A stretch of 64,000 nt of DNA from JALEFZ01 sp964564415 (GTDB lineage: Bacteria; Bacteroidota; Bacteroidia; J057): positions 1 through 64,000 of the forward strand of contig CAZMAV010000016.1 in assembly GCA_964564415.1 (NCBI GenBank), written 5' to 3'. Position 1 is the first letter of the stretch; each line of letters opens with the position of its first letter. The notes under the pieces are model-generated. The model was not told where the DNA came from and made no database searches. It worked only from the letters and a program-made list of their open reading frames with translations. This document shows, one piece after another, positions 26,476 through 34,750 of the stretch. The position numbers and the translations under genes were made by a program.

Positions 26476-26841
26476 TGATCCCATCAGGACTCGAACCTGA
26501 AACCTGCTGCTTAGCGTACCACTACAGTTTTCACTGCTCCCAAAGGGGATTTGATGGTCTGGACCATATCTTCACCATTTCAGGTGCAGCACGTATGGCC
26601 TCTACGGAACCTCCCTATCGCCAAAACGATTCTTCGATGTCTTTACCCTCATACCTGAGCCTTCAAAACATCTGGGCTTGTACCTGCATACAAACAGAAA
26701 GTTTCCTCGGTATTAGCATGTCCTTGCGGATGAAGCCTCCACCGATACAGTGCTGTCCACTCTATGGGTTTCTCTTTCCCCATAAAGGCTCCTAACAATA
26801 CAATTGAAGGCAGCTGCTCTATCCAGTTGAGCTATAGGACC
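26476..26841 (-). tRNA. tRNA-Arg(UCU), interrupted by a group I intron
   Basis: Exon 1 is 26841-26807 (acceptor GGTCCTA, D-arm GCTC/GAGC, anticodon stem GCTGC, then C32 U33 U34). Exon 2 is 26514-26476 (C35 U36 A37 A38, stem GCAGC, T-arm TCAGG/CCTGA, acceptor TGGGATC, discriminator A; CCA not encoded). Joined, they give a complete cloverleaf with anticodon UCU; every stem pairs, including two G-U pairs in the acceptor. The split lies between anticodon bases 34 and 35. First of a minus-strand tRNA cluster with Pro and Ser genes. Confidence 0.92.
26515..26806 (-). ncRNA. Group I self-splicing intron (292 nt, no ORF)
   Basis: Exon 1 ends in U and the intron ends in G, as group I chemistry requires. 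Minus-strand GGTGAAGATATGGTCC (26576-26561) matches the conserved J8/7-P7 segment, nearly the same as in the Azoarcus tRNA-Ile intron. GACAT (26641-26637) can form the 5' strand of P7. P4 is CCGAG (26710-26706), preceded by TAATA as J3/4, with CTCAGG (26659-26654). A 9-bp hairpin lies at 26787-26760. GAGGC (26739-26735) can pair with exon-1 GCCUU giving the U-G pair of P1. No homing endonuclease. P3, P8 and P9 were not resolved by eye. Confidence 0.85.
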
Positions 26842-26876
26842 ATTATTTTCAATATCCAATGAACTATCTTACTAAA

Positions 26877-26949
26877 TCGAGGTAGCAGGCTCGGACCTAC
26901 AAACTTCCCACAGTCTGTAAATACCGAACTGCTAGCTCTTTGTATCATG
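26877..26949 (-). pseudogene. Degenerate tRNA-Pro(GGG)-like gene
   Basis: Minus strand: D-loop CAGTTCGGTA, anticodon arm AGACT-GTGGGAA, a pairing T-arm (GTAGG-TCCGAGC-CCTGC overlapping) and a 3' acceptor TACCTCG-A like the intact tRNA-Pro. The 5' acceptor strand (CATGATA) no longer pairs, the 3' anticodon strand and variable loop are shortened. Anticodon GGG would make it proline. Confidence 0.55.
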
Positions 26950-26956
26950 ATAGCCT

Positions 26957-26999
26957 TAATCCAACCTGCGACCCTCTCTGGTGAGATGCGCTGACTTGT
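26957..26999 (-). pseudogene. tRNA fragment
   Basis: Minus strand has GTCAGCGCATCTC-ACCA-GAGAGGGTCGCAGGTT: the end of a D-arm, a stem with only a 4-nt loop in place of an anticodon loop, and the beginning of a T-arm, all resembling the neighbouring tRNA-Pro. Neither acceptor strand is present. Confidence 0.35.
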
Positions 27000-27013
27000 T
27001 CTTGGCCTTCTTG

Positions 27014-27088
27014 TCGAGGTGGCAGGATTCGAACCTGCGACCCCCTGCTCCCAAAGCAGGTGCGCTAACCGGGCTGCGCTACACCTCG
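27014..27088 (-). tRNA. tRNA-Pro(UGG)
   Basis: 75 nt. Acceptor CGAGGTG/CACCTCG, D-stem GCGC/GCGC, anticodon stem CCTGC/GCAGG with loop TTTGGGA (anticodon TGG), T-arm GCAGG-TTCGAAT-CCTGC, discriminator A. All stems pair perfectly. CCA not encoded. Confidence 0.97.
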
Positions 27089-27245
27089 ATCGATTTACAA
27101 TTCTCTACATTTTCAATGATCGCTGTACTCTTTTGTTTACGGGCAGCAAAGATAGAAAGGTTTTATCTCCTGTCCTATTTTTAGCAATTATTTCTGCCAA
27201 AAAGGAAACCCGTCAGATCCCTAGGTACCTGACGGGAATGCCTTG

Positions 27246-27332
27246 CGGTGAGGGCGGGATTCGAACCCGCGGTACGGTCACCCGTACGGCAGTTTAGCAA
27301 ACTACTGGTTTAAGCCACTCACCCACCTCACC
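27246..27332 (-). tRNA. tRNA-Ser(GCU)
   Basis: 87 nt with the long variable arm of serine tRNAs (CGTACGGGTGACCGTACCG). Acceptor GGTGAGG/CCTCACC, anticodon stem GTAGT/ACTGC with loop TTGCTAA (anticodon GCT), T-arm GCGGG-TTCGAAT-CCCGC, discriminator G. Confidence 0.97.
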
Positions 27333-27922
27333 GTGAGTTTCACAAAGATAGGAAGGGCCGACTTCTTCACCAAGGATTCATAGATTTTTTTTCGCCTTTA
27401 CCCTAGGCCGAATCTTTCACCTCAAATGTCCTTCTATTCTCTCCTTTAAACCCAATGATTCTGTAAATAATTAAGGGACATAAAACAGGTATCCATCCAT
27501 CTGAAATAATTCCTGAGATCGAAGATACCCTTCCCGAAAGCCATGACCCAGCGCTTCTCTGCACAGCTAATCATTCATTCCACACGAACCTTCATTCCCT
27601 ACAGCTTTCCCCCCATTTTTACCGTAATTAAGGAGGTAAGTCAAGTTCAGGGCTATCCATCGAGCCATCGGTACCGAATGTCGGGCCACCTCCGTCGACT
27701 ATCGCCGGCCTCGAACCCAAGCCAATAATTTGCCTTATTTTGTAACAGAAGATGCCTTTCTCCCTACAGAGTCCTGCATCTCCATCAGTGCCCAGCGTGC
27801 CATTGACCATCGTTCTTTCTTCGCCACCAATTTCGACAATAAAGCCTTGGAATGACGCAACCCAAGAGCCTTTGAGCCTGTCATTCAAGCGCAGGATAAA
27901 TAACTCCAATTGCCTTTATGCC
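27333..27922. other. Upstream region of the caspase gene
   Basis: 590 bp without a supported gene. An open frame upstream of the caspase signal peptide (from 27752) has Pro/Ser-rich low-complexity content and is probably leader. No promoter could be assigned. Confidence 0.5.
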
Positions 27923-30400
27923 ATGAAGCAAAGCCTACAATACCTTAGTATAACGCTGCTGTCCTTCTTCCTCCTTTCTTCCGCAGAAGCCCAGAATCAC
28001 CAAGATAACAGGGACCTTCAAGAAATGGGTAGAAAACTCGAAAGGACAGGGAGGGAATTGCTGCGAATCATCGACCGCTACTCACAGCAGGTGCACCGAA
28101 ACCCCAACGACGCCATTGCCTACAACAATCGCGGAGCTGCTTACTTCGATAAAGGTAACTACCGCGAGGCCATCATTGACTATACCCAGGCCCTCCGCCT
28201 CTATAGCCCCAGTCACTACAGCCATCGCGCTCGCATGCACTACAAGCGAGGCCTCTGCTGCTTTGCACTTGGAGAATTTGACAAGGCGGAAGCCGATTTC
28301 TCCGAAGCCATTTCCCTCCGTCCCGATGTGGCTGACTCCTATTACTTTAGGGGAAAAATAAAATACCTCGTCAAGGGGAATTCCTACCTCGCCCGGGCAG
28401 ACATGCTCAAGGTCCTGCGTAAAACTTCCGCTCCCTCCGTACAGCGTGCCTTTGCCCACTTTTTCCTGGGCGAAGAGGAAAGAGCTCTTCGCGAAGCTAA
28501 TGGCATCCTGAACGGTATTCCGCGTAGGAATCGATATGACTACGCCCTAATGTCCTACAACTATGCCGGCCTGTTGGCACTTGCCCAAAGGCCCTCAGAA
28601 GCCGTCAATCACCTGCGCCAAGCCTTGGATTATGGCTATGCAGGCTACGAATGGCTCATCAGGGACATCAACTTCAGCACCTTGGCCAATAACCGGGACT
28701 TCATTTACCTCCTGTCCCGCTACAACCTCAGGTACATAGGCGCTAGCAACGCCCCAAACCCAGCTGTGGTCATCATCAATCAGGAACCCAGAGACAGGCC
28801 CAGGGAGGAACCCTCCTCGCAAATCACCGGGTCCACCCTTCAATTTAGCGATGACAATGGTAATGGAAGCCTGGACGCAGGAGAAGATGGATATATTTCT
28901 TTCAAAGTGGTTAATGATGGTCCCGGTAGGGCCAATCGGGTGAATATCGAAGTAAGAGAACTCAATGGCTCCTATGGTATCAACTTCGCCAAAAACACCA
29001 AGATCGGCGATATTTTTGCCGGAGAGTCCCGAAATGTAAAAATTGGCCTTCAGGGCACCGAAGAGTTGCTCGATGGGCAGGCCGAGTTTGAAATACGAGT
29101 TAGGGAAGTTTACGGACATACGGCTCGTCCCATGAGGATCATCGTCCCCCTAAGCTCCTACCAGCCACCCATCCTGGAGGTTACTGAACATCATTTTGCC
29201 TCCGAAATGGGGGGTAGAATGAGGCCAGGAGTACCGGCCATCCTAAAGCTGGCCGTTCAAAACCTGGGCAGAGGGCCCGCTGAGGGTGTCCTGCTCGACT
29301 TCGAACTGCCAGACAATGTGTTTACTGCAGGAAGTGACCGCTACGACCTCGGAACCCTCAAACCAGGGGAAAATAGCATCGTAGACTTTGAATTCTTTAC
29401 CAATAGAAGGTATAGCCAAAGCGACGTGAGCATCAGGGCCATTATCAAAGACCGCAAAGGTACCTACAGCCAGCGCCAAACCTTTATCGTCAAGGTTGAC
29501 CAGGAACTGGAAGTGGCAGACAGGGTGATCATTACGGGAACTTCTACTCCCGCGAATATACCCACGACACCGGAGGAAATTCAGTTGGTTTCCGACGTGG
29601 ATCGCAACCTGCCAAGGACCCTTAATAAGAACCCCGATGCCATCGCCGTAGTCATTGGAAACAGGGACTATACCAATCCCGATGTGCCTTCGGTAGACTA
29701 TGCCCTTCAGGATGCGGCCGCTATGCGCAAGTACCTGGAAAAGTCCTACGGCTTCGATCCCACCAACATTCTCTTTGTGGCCAATGCGACCCAAGCGGAT
29801 TTTAATGGGATTTTTGGAACCAATGAAGACCACCGTGCCCGCCTGTTCAATTTGATCAAGCCCGATGTGTCCGACGTCTTCATCTTCTACAGCGGCCATG
29901 GTGCCCCAGACCTTCAGAGCGAGGAGGCCTACTTTGTACCTGTAGATTGTGATCCCTCTCTGGTTCGCTTCAACGGATATGCGATCAACACTTTTTATGA
30001 AAATTTATCCAAGATCCCTTACAAGAGCATGACTGTCGTGATTGACGCCTGCTTTAGTGGAGCCTCTGCAAAGGGAACCCTGATTCCAAGAGCCTCTCTG
30101 GTCCGGATCAAGTCCAAAAATTCGACCATCCTGACCGATCCTAAGGCAGCAGTATTTACTTCTGCCACTGGGACTCAGATTGCCTCCTGGTATCCAGAGC
30201 AGCAACATGGCCTCTTTACCTACTATTTCCTCAAAGGATTGCAGGGAGAAGCCAATGCCAACCGGGACAGAAAATTGACCCTTGCCGAAATGAAGGCCTA
30301 CCTGGATGATCAGGTGCCCTATCAGGCGAGGAGGATGAACAACAGGGTGCAGACCCCTGAGGTCTATGGAAGAGAAGAGGCTGTGATCCTGGATTATTGA
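27923..30400 (+). CDS. Exported TPR-caspase (peptidase C14) protein
   Basis: 825 aa from ATG 27923, which places a signal peptide first (MKQSLQYLSITLLSFFLLSS...AEAQ). Residues ~50-270 are TPR repeats (AIAYNNRGAAYFDKGNYREA and others). Residues ~295-530 are two beta-sandwich domains (LQFSDDNGNGSLDAGEDGY, LKLAVQNLGRGPAEGVLLD). From ~570 comes a caspase fold: AVVIGNRDY, His659 in FYSGHGAP and Cys710 in VIDACFSGA, both catalytic residues intact. Export of a caspase-type protease is notable. It heads a run of four exported proteins. Substrate unknown. Confidence 0.9.
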   Translation: MKQSLQYLSITLLSFFLLSSAEAQNHQDNRDLQEMGRKLERTGRELLRIIDRYSQQVHRNPNDAIAYNNRGAAYFDKGNYREAIIDYTQALRLYSPSHYSHRARMHYKRGLCCFALGEFDKAEADFSEAISLRPDVADSYYFRGKIKYLVKGNSYLARADMLKVLRKTSAPSVQRAFAHFFLGEEERALREANGILNGIPRRNRYDYALMSYNYAGLLALAQRPSEAVNHLRQALDYGYAGYEWLIRDINFSTLANNRDFIYLLSRYNLRYIGASNAPNPAVVIINQEPRDRPREEPSSQITGSTLQFSDDNGNGSLDAGEDGYISFKVVNDGPGRANRVNIEVRELNGSYGINFAKNTKIGDIFAGESRNVKIGLQGTEELLDGQAEFEIRVREVYGHTARPMRIIVPLSSYQPPILEVTEHHFASEMGGRMRPGVPAILKLAVQNLGRGPAEGVLLDFELPDNVFTAGSDRYDLGTLKPGENSIVDFEFFTNRRYSQSDVSIRAIIKDRKGTYSQRQTFIVKVDQELEVADRVIITGTSTPANIPTTPEEIQLVSDVDRNLPRTLNKNPDAIAVVIGNRDYTNPDVPSVDYALQDAAAMRKYLEKSYGFDPTNILFVANATQADFNGIFGTNEDHRARLFNLIKPDVSDVFIFYSGHGAPDLQSEEAYFVPVDCDPSLVRFNGYAINTFYENLSKIPYKSMTVVIDACFSGASAKGTLIPRASLVRIKSKNSTILTDPKAAVFTSATGTQIASWYPEQQHGLFTYYFLKGLQGEANANRDRKLTLAEMKAYLDDQVPYQARRMNNRVQTPEVYGREEAVILDY

Positions 30401-30549
30401 TAAAAACAAATTCGTTCTTTCAACTGATTTTGCAAACCAATCATTATTCTAATAAACCTGAGGAAAGGTGCTGCAACGGATTTTCAAGCATCGAAAGGCC
30501 TGACTCCATTCCTCGCCAATTTTTGACAACAATTAATTCGACCATTAAA

Positions 30550-31257
30550 ATGAAAAAAGTAATCACATTTTTGACCTTGGTTTTGGCCCTGTCTGTGGTT
30601 GCCCCCGTACAGGCCCAGCTATTTTCGAAGGAGGAAAATCCCAAGAAGGAGCGTAAAGAAGCAAAGAAAGCGGATAAGAAAGCCCTCAAGGAGATCAAGT
30701 CTCGCGCTGTAAGGCAAGCCCGTAAGGAAGGCCGTAAGCTAAAGAAAAGAGGATTTGCCGTTTTCCCCGGAAGTATGCCCGCCGACAAGCAATTGGAGAG
30801 GGTATGGCAGAAGCAGTACATGGAAAACAACGACGGTACTCCTACTTACCTCTTCGCCGACGGAAACGGCGTAGGTAAGACCCAGACTTCCGCCGAAATG
30901 CAAGCCATGGAAGCTGCCAAACTCCAGCTGGCCGGTATTATCTCCAACGAGATCAACCAGATCATTGAGTCCAAGATCGCCAATGAGCAGGTAGACCGTG
31001 AGACTGGAAATTCTCTCACCAAATTTGTCGCCGGTGGCAAGAACTACATCGTTCAGCACCTCACCTATGTACGCCCTGGATTCAAGGTGTACCGCAATTC
31101 CGGAGAGGTTGATATTGAGGTCTTTGTCAAACTATATTACAATGCCGAGGAAGCTTATGCAGCTGCTGAAAGAGCCCTGCAAGCCAAAGCTAAAGCCGAA
31201 TTGGAGGAGGAAGCTGATGTCCTCATAGACGAAATCAACCGCCTCCTGGACCGATAG
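30550..31257 (+). CDS. Exported LPP20-like protein
   Basis: 235 aa from ATG 30550, giving the signal peptide MKKVITFLTLVLALSVVAPV with cleavage after AQA. A Lys/Glu-rich helical stretch follows (residues ~25-65), then a domain with MEAAKLQLAGIISNEINQIIESKIAN and GKNYIVQHLTYVRPGFKVYRN, which resembles LPP20/FlgT-type envelope proteins, and an Ala/Glu-rich coiled C-terminus. 149 bp after the caspase gene and 157 bp before the DUF4384 gene, same strand. Family assignment is by pattern only. Confidence 0.65.
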   Translation: MKKVITFLTLVLALSVVAPVQAQLFSKEENPKKERKEAKKADKKALKEIKSRAVRQARKEGRKLKKRGFAVFPGSMPADKQLERVWQKQYMENNDGTPTYLFADGNGVGKTQTSAEMQAMEAAKLQLAGIISNEINQIIESKIANEQVDRETGNSLTKFVAGGKNYIVQHLTYVRPGFKVYRNSGEVDIEVFVKLYYNAEEAYAAAERALQAKAKAELEEEADVLIDEINRLLDR

Positions 31258-31338
31258 GTATCGCAAATGAATGAATGGGAAATCGGGGAGTTGAGGAGTT
31301 ACTTCAAATGAAAAGCCCTGCTTTCCCAATTTTTTTAG

Positions 31339-31379
31339 GCCGGTAATCTTTGGGCGAAGCCTGAAATCACCGGCTTTTT
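31339..31379 (+). terminator. Terminator-like hairpin between LPP20-like and DUF4384 genes
   Basis: GCCGGT and ACCGGC form a 6-bp stem around a 24-nt internal stretch, followed by TTTTT. It suggests the four-gene cluster is not one uninterrupted transcript. Confidence 0.55.
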
Positions 31380-31413
31380 AAAGAAGACACAACAAACATT
31401 CACAGATAAGATC

Positions 31414-32310
31414 ATGAAGAATATACTTACCCTTTTAGGACTCTTGATCCTCCTTTCTCCCTTGGGAATGGCCCAAAAGGTGAAAAAGTCCTCGGGCAGC
31501 TATCAGATCAACCTCACCCAGTCCGATTTTTCTGAAGCTGAAGCCTGCCAGAAATGCAAGGAGATCGCAATGATCGAGGCCATAGAGAAGCAATTTGGCC
31601 GGGTGGTCATTCAGGGAAATACCACCGTGATTCAGAATACCAACACCGGAGAAGAGGTGGAAACCACCCAGATATTCAACATGATCGCCGAGACTTACGT
31701 CAATGGCGAATGGATTGAAACCCTGGAAGAATCCTGTGAGAGATTCCTCTATGAAGAAGAATTTTGGGTGAAGTGCGCCGTCAAAGGAAAGGTCAGAGAG
31801 ATCATCGAACCCAAGATAGAATTGCAAGCCAAGACCCTTGACTGCCTTCAGCCCAATTGTGAGTCTGATGACTATGTAGATGGAGAGTCCTTTTATGTGT
31901 ATCTGAAAAGCCCGGTAGATGGATACATAACCATCTTCCTCAGCGATGCCCAGACCGCTCAGCGCCTGTTGCCCTATGTAGAGATGCCCCAGGGCATGAT
32001 GAATGCCGTACCCGTCAAGGCCGACGAAGAGTACATATTATTTTCCAGGGAAATGGACAAACTGAACCTGGGTCCCTACGTAGACGAATATGAAATGTAT
32101 GCGGAAAATGAAGTGGATCAAAATCGGGTCTACGTCATTTACAGCAAAAAACCCCTTACCAAACCAGCCCTTTACCAAAACGAAGAGACGGATTATGATA
32201 TGCCCATGCAGTTGAGCAGTGAAAATCTGCAAAAATGGATGGCCAAACAAAAGCGCTACAATCCCGATATGCAGGTGTTCAGAATGGACATTAGCATAAA
32301 GAAGGAGTGA
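31414..32310 (+). CDS. Exported DUF4384 domain protein
   Basis: 298 aa. Signal peptide MKNILTLLGLLILLSPLGM. The N-terminal part (SEAEACQKCKEIAMIEAIEKQFG) is like domains found with LPP20-type proteins; the C-terminal half is DUF4384 (GESFYVYLKSPVDGYITIFL, QRLLPY, EEYILFSREM). DUF4384 is often fused to or next to caspase domains in other bacteria, which supports a link with the gene at 27923. Contains several Cys in the N-half. Biochemical role unknown. Confidence 0.75.
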   Translation: MKNILTLLGLLILLSPLGMAQKVKKSSGSYQINLTQSDFSEAEACQKCKEIAMIEAIEKQFGRVVIQGNTTVIQNTNTGEEVETTQIFNMIAETYVNGEWIETLEESCERFLYEEEFWVKCAVKGKVREIIEPKIELQAKTLDCLQPNCESDDYVDGESFYVYLKSPVDGYITIFLSDAQTAQRLLPYVEMPQGMMNAVPVKADEEYILFSREMDKLNLGPYVDEYEMYAENEVDQNRVYVIYSKKPLTKPALYQNEETDYDMPMQLSSENLQKWMAKQKRYNPDMQVFRMDISIKKE

Positions 32311-32468
32311 GCAGCCGGAACCTGAAATCCTCCCTTTCGAAAAGCAATTTTAGAAGTTCCCGGGGAGCAAGCCCCACAGCATATCCTTGTCATTTTTTCG
32401 GAAAATACAAGGATTAAATTACCCCATTGCCGCCCTTGCACACAGCATCAAAAAGCCATTTAGCCGAT

Positions 32469-34007
32469 ATGAAACTCCTGAAAATATCAATTGTCATGCT
32501 CCTCTGCCTCAGCTCTGGGGCTTTTGCCCAGGACTGGAAGCAAAAAATGGAGGAGCAGCAAAAAAGAATCGAGCGAAAGAGACAGGACCAGCAAGAGCGG
32601 GTAGACCTTCGTTTTGCCAATCAGCTCAAGCGGATCTGGCTTAGGATGGACCTGGAAGAGGGCATGGATATTCCTAAAATCGTGGAGCCTGACAATCCCC
32701 GGGTCTACGATCCCAGCCAGGACAACAAGATCCAGGATGTGCAACTGCGCATTCTCCCCTCCGAGGAAGACCTGATGCCCAAGGGGCGGCAAGAGCCTAA
32801 GCTCCGCATTGCCCCTGTAGAGGAGGTCGATGAAGAAGTGGAGATCGAAGAAAATGAAGAGATAAAAAAAGAGATAAATTTTCTCGAAGGGACCATGCGA
32901 ACCTCCTACTTCGGTTCTTCTGTCGATTTGAGTTATGACCCTGCCATGCGCTTTCGCATCGATGGGAGAATCACGGAGTACAAGATCGCCAATGCCTGGA
33001 AGCGGCTGGAAAGTACCGATTATTCCAGTCTCCTGTATCAGATCACCCGGGAGGCAAGGCGCATGAGGCTCAATGATTGGGGCTTTTGCCTGCTGATAGA
33101 TGCGGCCGGAAAAAGAATTTATCCCGGAGATAAAAACTCCCGTACCCTCTTTACCTGGTTTATGCTTTCTAAAGCTGGCTATATCAGTACTGTGAGCTAT
33201 GAGAAGGACAGGGTTTTTCTCCTCATTCCTTCCAAGCAAGTCATGTATGGCAAAGCCTACCTCAAGGGCAAAAAGCACAAGCTGTATGCAGTAGATTTTG
33301 ATGGGGATGATCCTCAGGTACGTTCTGCCAAGGTTTTTTCCCACAAGTATCCCGATACCGATAAGGTATTGGACCTGAGCATCAGGGAGATTCCAAGGCT
33401 GGGCAGTAAAAAGGCCAGGAAAAACCTGAGCTTTGCGTATGAAGGCAAGACCTATGATATTCCGGTAGAAATCAATAAAAACGTCATCGATTTCTATGAA
33501 AATTATCCCTTTGTGGACCTGGATATTTACATGCAGACCCCGCTCTCTCCAGAGGCACGGAAGTCTATGGTTTCCTCGCTGAGGGAAATCATGGCTGATC
33601 TGCAGCCCCAAAAAAACCGACGCACCAAGGAGGAAGAGCAGATTCATTTCCTCCTACGATTTGTCCAAAATTCATTTGAGTATCAGACAGATGACCGTCA
33701 GTTTGGAGGTGAAAAATACCTCTTTGCGGACGAAACCCTTTACTATCCCTACAGCGACTGTGAGGATCGTTCGGTACTCTTCGCCTGGCTAGTCAGGGAG
33801 CTGGTGGGGCTGGAAGTGGTCGGCGTCATGTATCCCGGTCATGCAGCTACGGCAGTGAAGTTCAATAGAAATGTTCCCGGAGATTACATTTTATACCGGG
33901 GAGAAAAATATACCCTTTGTGATCCCACCTATGTCAATGCCACTTATGGTATGATTGTACCTGACGTGAGAAGTTCCATGGCCAAGGTAGTGGACTTCAA
34001 CCGGTAA
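32469..34007 (+). CDS. Exported transglutaminase-like protein
   Basis: 512 aa from ATG 32469. Signal peptide MKLLKISIVMLLCLSSGAFA. A coiled, highly charged segment follows (residues ~25-60 and a Glu-rich run near 125-140), then beta-rich sequence, then a transglutaminase-like domain: Cys431 in YPYSDCEDRSVLFAWL, His458 in MYPGHAATAV and Asp485 in TLCDPTYVNATYG form the expected triad. Such domains act as proteases or crosslinkers. Fourth in the exported set after the caspase, with gaps of about 150 bp. Substrate unknown. Confidence 0.82.
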   Translation: MKLLKISIVMLLCLSSGAFAQDWKQKMEEQQKRIERKRQDQQERVDLRFANQLKRIWLRMDLEEGMDIPKIVEPDNPRVYDPSQDNKIQDVQLRILPSEEDLMPKGRQEPKLRIAPVEEVDEEVEIEENEEIKKEINFLEGTMRTSYFGSSVDLSYDPAMRFRIDGRITEYKIANAWKRLESTDYSSLLYQITREARRMRLNDWGFCLLIDAAGKRIYPGDKNSRTLFTWFMLSKAGYISTVSYEKDRVFLLIPSKQVMYGKAYLKGKKHKLYAVDFDGDDPQVRSAKVFSHKYPDTDKVLDLSIREIPRLGSKKARKNLSFAYEGKTYDIPVEINKNVIDFYENYPFVDLDIYMQTPLSPEARKSMVSSLREIMADLQPQKNRRTKEEEQIHFLLRFVQNSFEYQTDDRQFGGEKYLFADETLYYPYSDCEDRSVLFAWLVRELVGLEVVGVMYPGHAATAVKFNRNVPGDYILYRGEKYTLCDPTYVNATYGMIVPDVRSSMAKVVDFNR

Positions 34008-34021
34008 AGGATTCGGTTGAG

Positions 34022-34750
34022 TTACTGGGAGTTTTTTGAAAGGTCTGCATAGACAATCTCCATAGCCAATCCTTGGCGGTCAACGGGAGCTTGTTTAGGC
34101 AGACTTTTTAGGTCAAAGGTGGCCGAGATAGCCAAAATCATGGCGTCCAGTATATCGTCTTGAGCGAGAATCTTCCTGGGAAAGGTCTCCATGGCTTGAT
34201 TGAGGTATTCTTGGGCAGAAGGAAGGTATTGGCTAATGACTCCAAGGCGTTCGGCCCTTCCTTCTGCTGTTTTTTTGGAATGGACCACGGGGCTTTGGCC
34301 ATTAAAATTCCAAAAAGCTACTTCGGGATGGCACTCGCGCAGGAGGCTTCGCTGTCGGGGAAAGCTACGGAGATAGCTGTCCACCTCTGTAATTTTATTC
34401 CTGATGTTCCACGTTTGCTTGGAAAGTTTATTTCCCATTAGCTGAAGGTTGATTTCGCAGGCCTCCTCATAGGTAGATGCGTAAAGAGAATCCCGGCTGG
34501 GAACAGGAAAAACACTGGATGAGCGACGGGGGGAGAGTACCTTGCGGGCTTCGAAATCGCAGAGTCGTTTGTCATGATGGGGCAGGCCAATCGGGATGTC
34601 AATGAGGATTTGCCTGGCATCGGGGCAGGCGGTGATTACTTTTTCTATGTCTTCAAATATATCCACGGAGGCCCTTCCATCCTTGCGAATTCCGATGACA
34701 AACCAGCCCGCCTTGCAGCCGTCGATGCCTATGTAAATGGCTTCCCTCAT
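34022..34750 (-). CDS. DUF429 family protein (RNase H-like fold)
   Basis: 242 aa. Starts YIGIDGCKAGWFVIGI, the first acidic strand of DUF429, then LIDIPIGLP, CDFEARKVL, RSSSVFPVPSRDSLYAS and ECHPEVAFW, all family hallmarks; a late acidic pair is in AQDDILDAMILA. Proposed to be a nuclease because of its RNase H-like acids; no function established. Its start overlaps the stop of the ABC ATPase gene by 4 bp. Confidence 0.85.
   Translation of the reverse strand: MREAIYIGIDGCKAGWFVIGIRKDGRASVDIFEDIEKVITACPDARQILIDIPIGLPHHDKRLCDFEARKVLSPRRSSSVFPVPSRDSLYASTYEEACEINLQLMGNKLSKQTWNIRNKITEVDSYLRSFPRQRSLLRECHPEVAFWNFNGQSPVVHSKKTAEGRAERLGVISQYLPSAQEYLNQAMETFPRKILAQDDILDAMILAISATFDLKSLPKQAPVDRQGLAMEIVYADLSKNSQ

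Noticed and set aside
26475..26795. 107-codon open frame on the plus strand
   Set aside because: It is antisense to the tRNA-Arg exons and intron; its peptide begins with translated T-arm sequence, a familiar false protein.
26981..27297. Open frames with peptides such as WQDSNLRPPAPKAGAL
   Set aside because: These are translated tRNA-Pro and tRNA-Ser sequences.
27752..27922. N-terminal extension of the caspase protein
   Set aside because: Would bury the signal peptide behind a 57-residue low-complexity leader.
32487..33647. 386-codon open frame on the minus strand
   Set aside because: Fully antisense to the transglutaminase-like gene, whose signal peptide and catalytic triad are clear; shadow of its codon bias.
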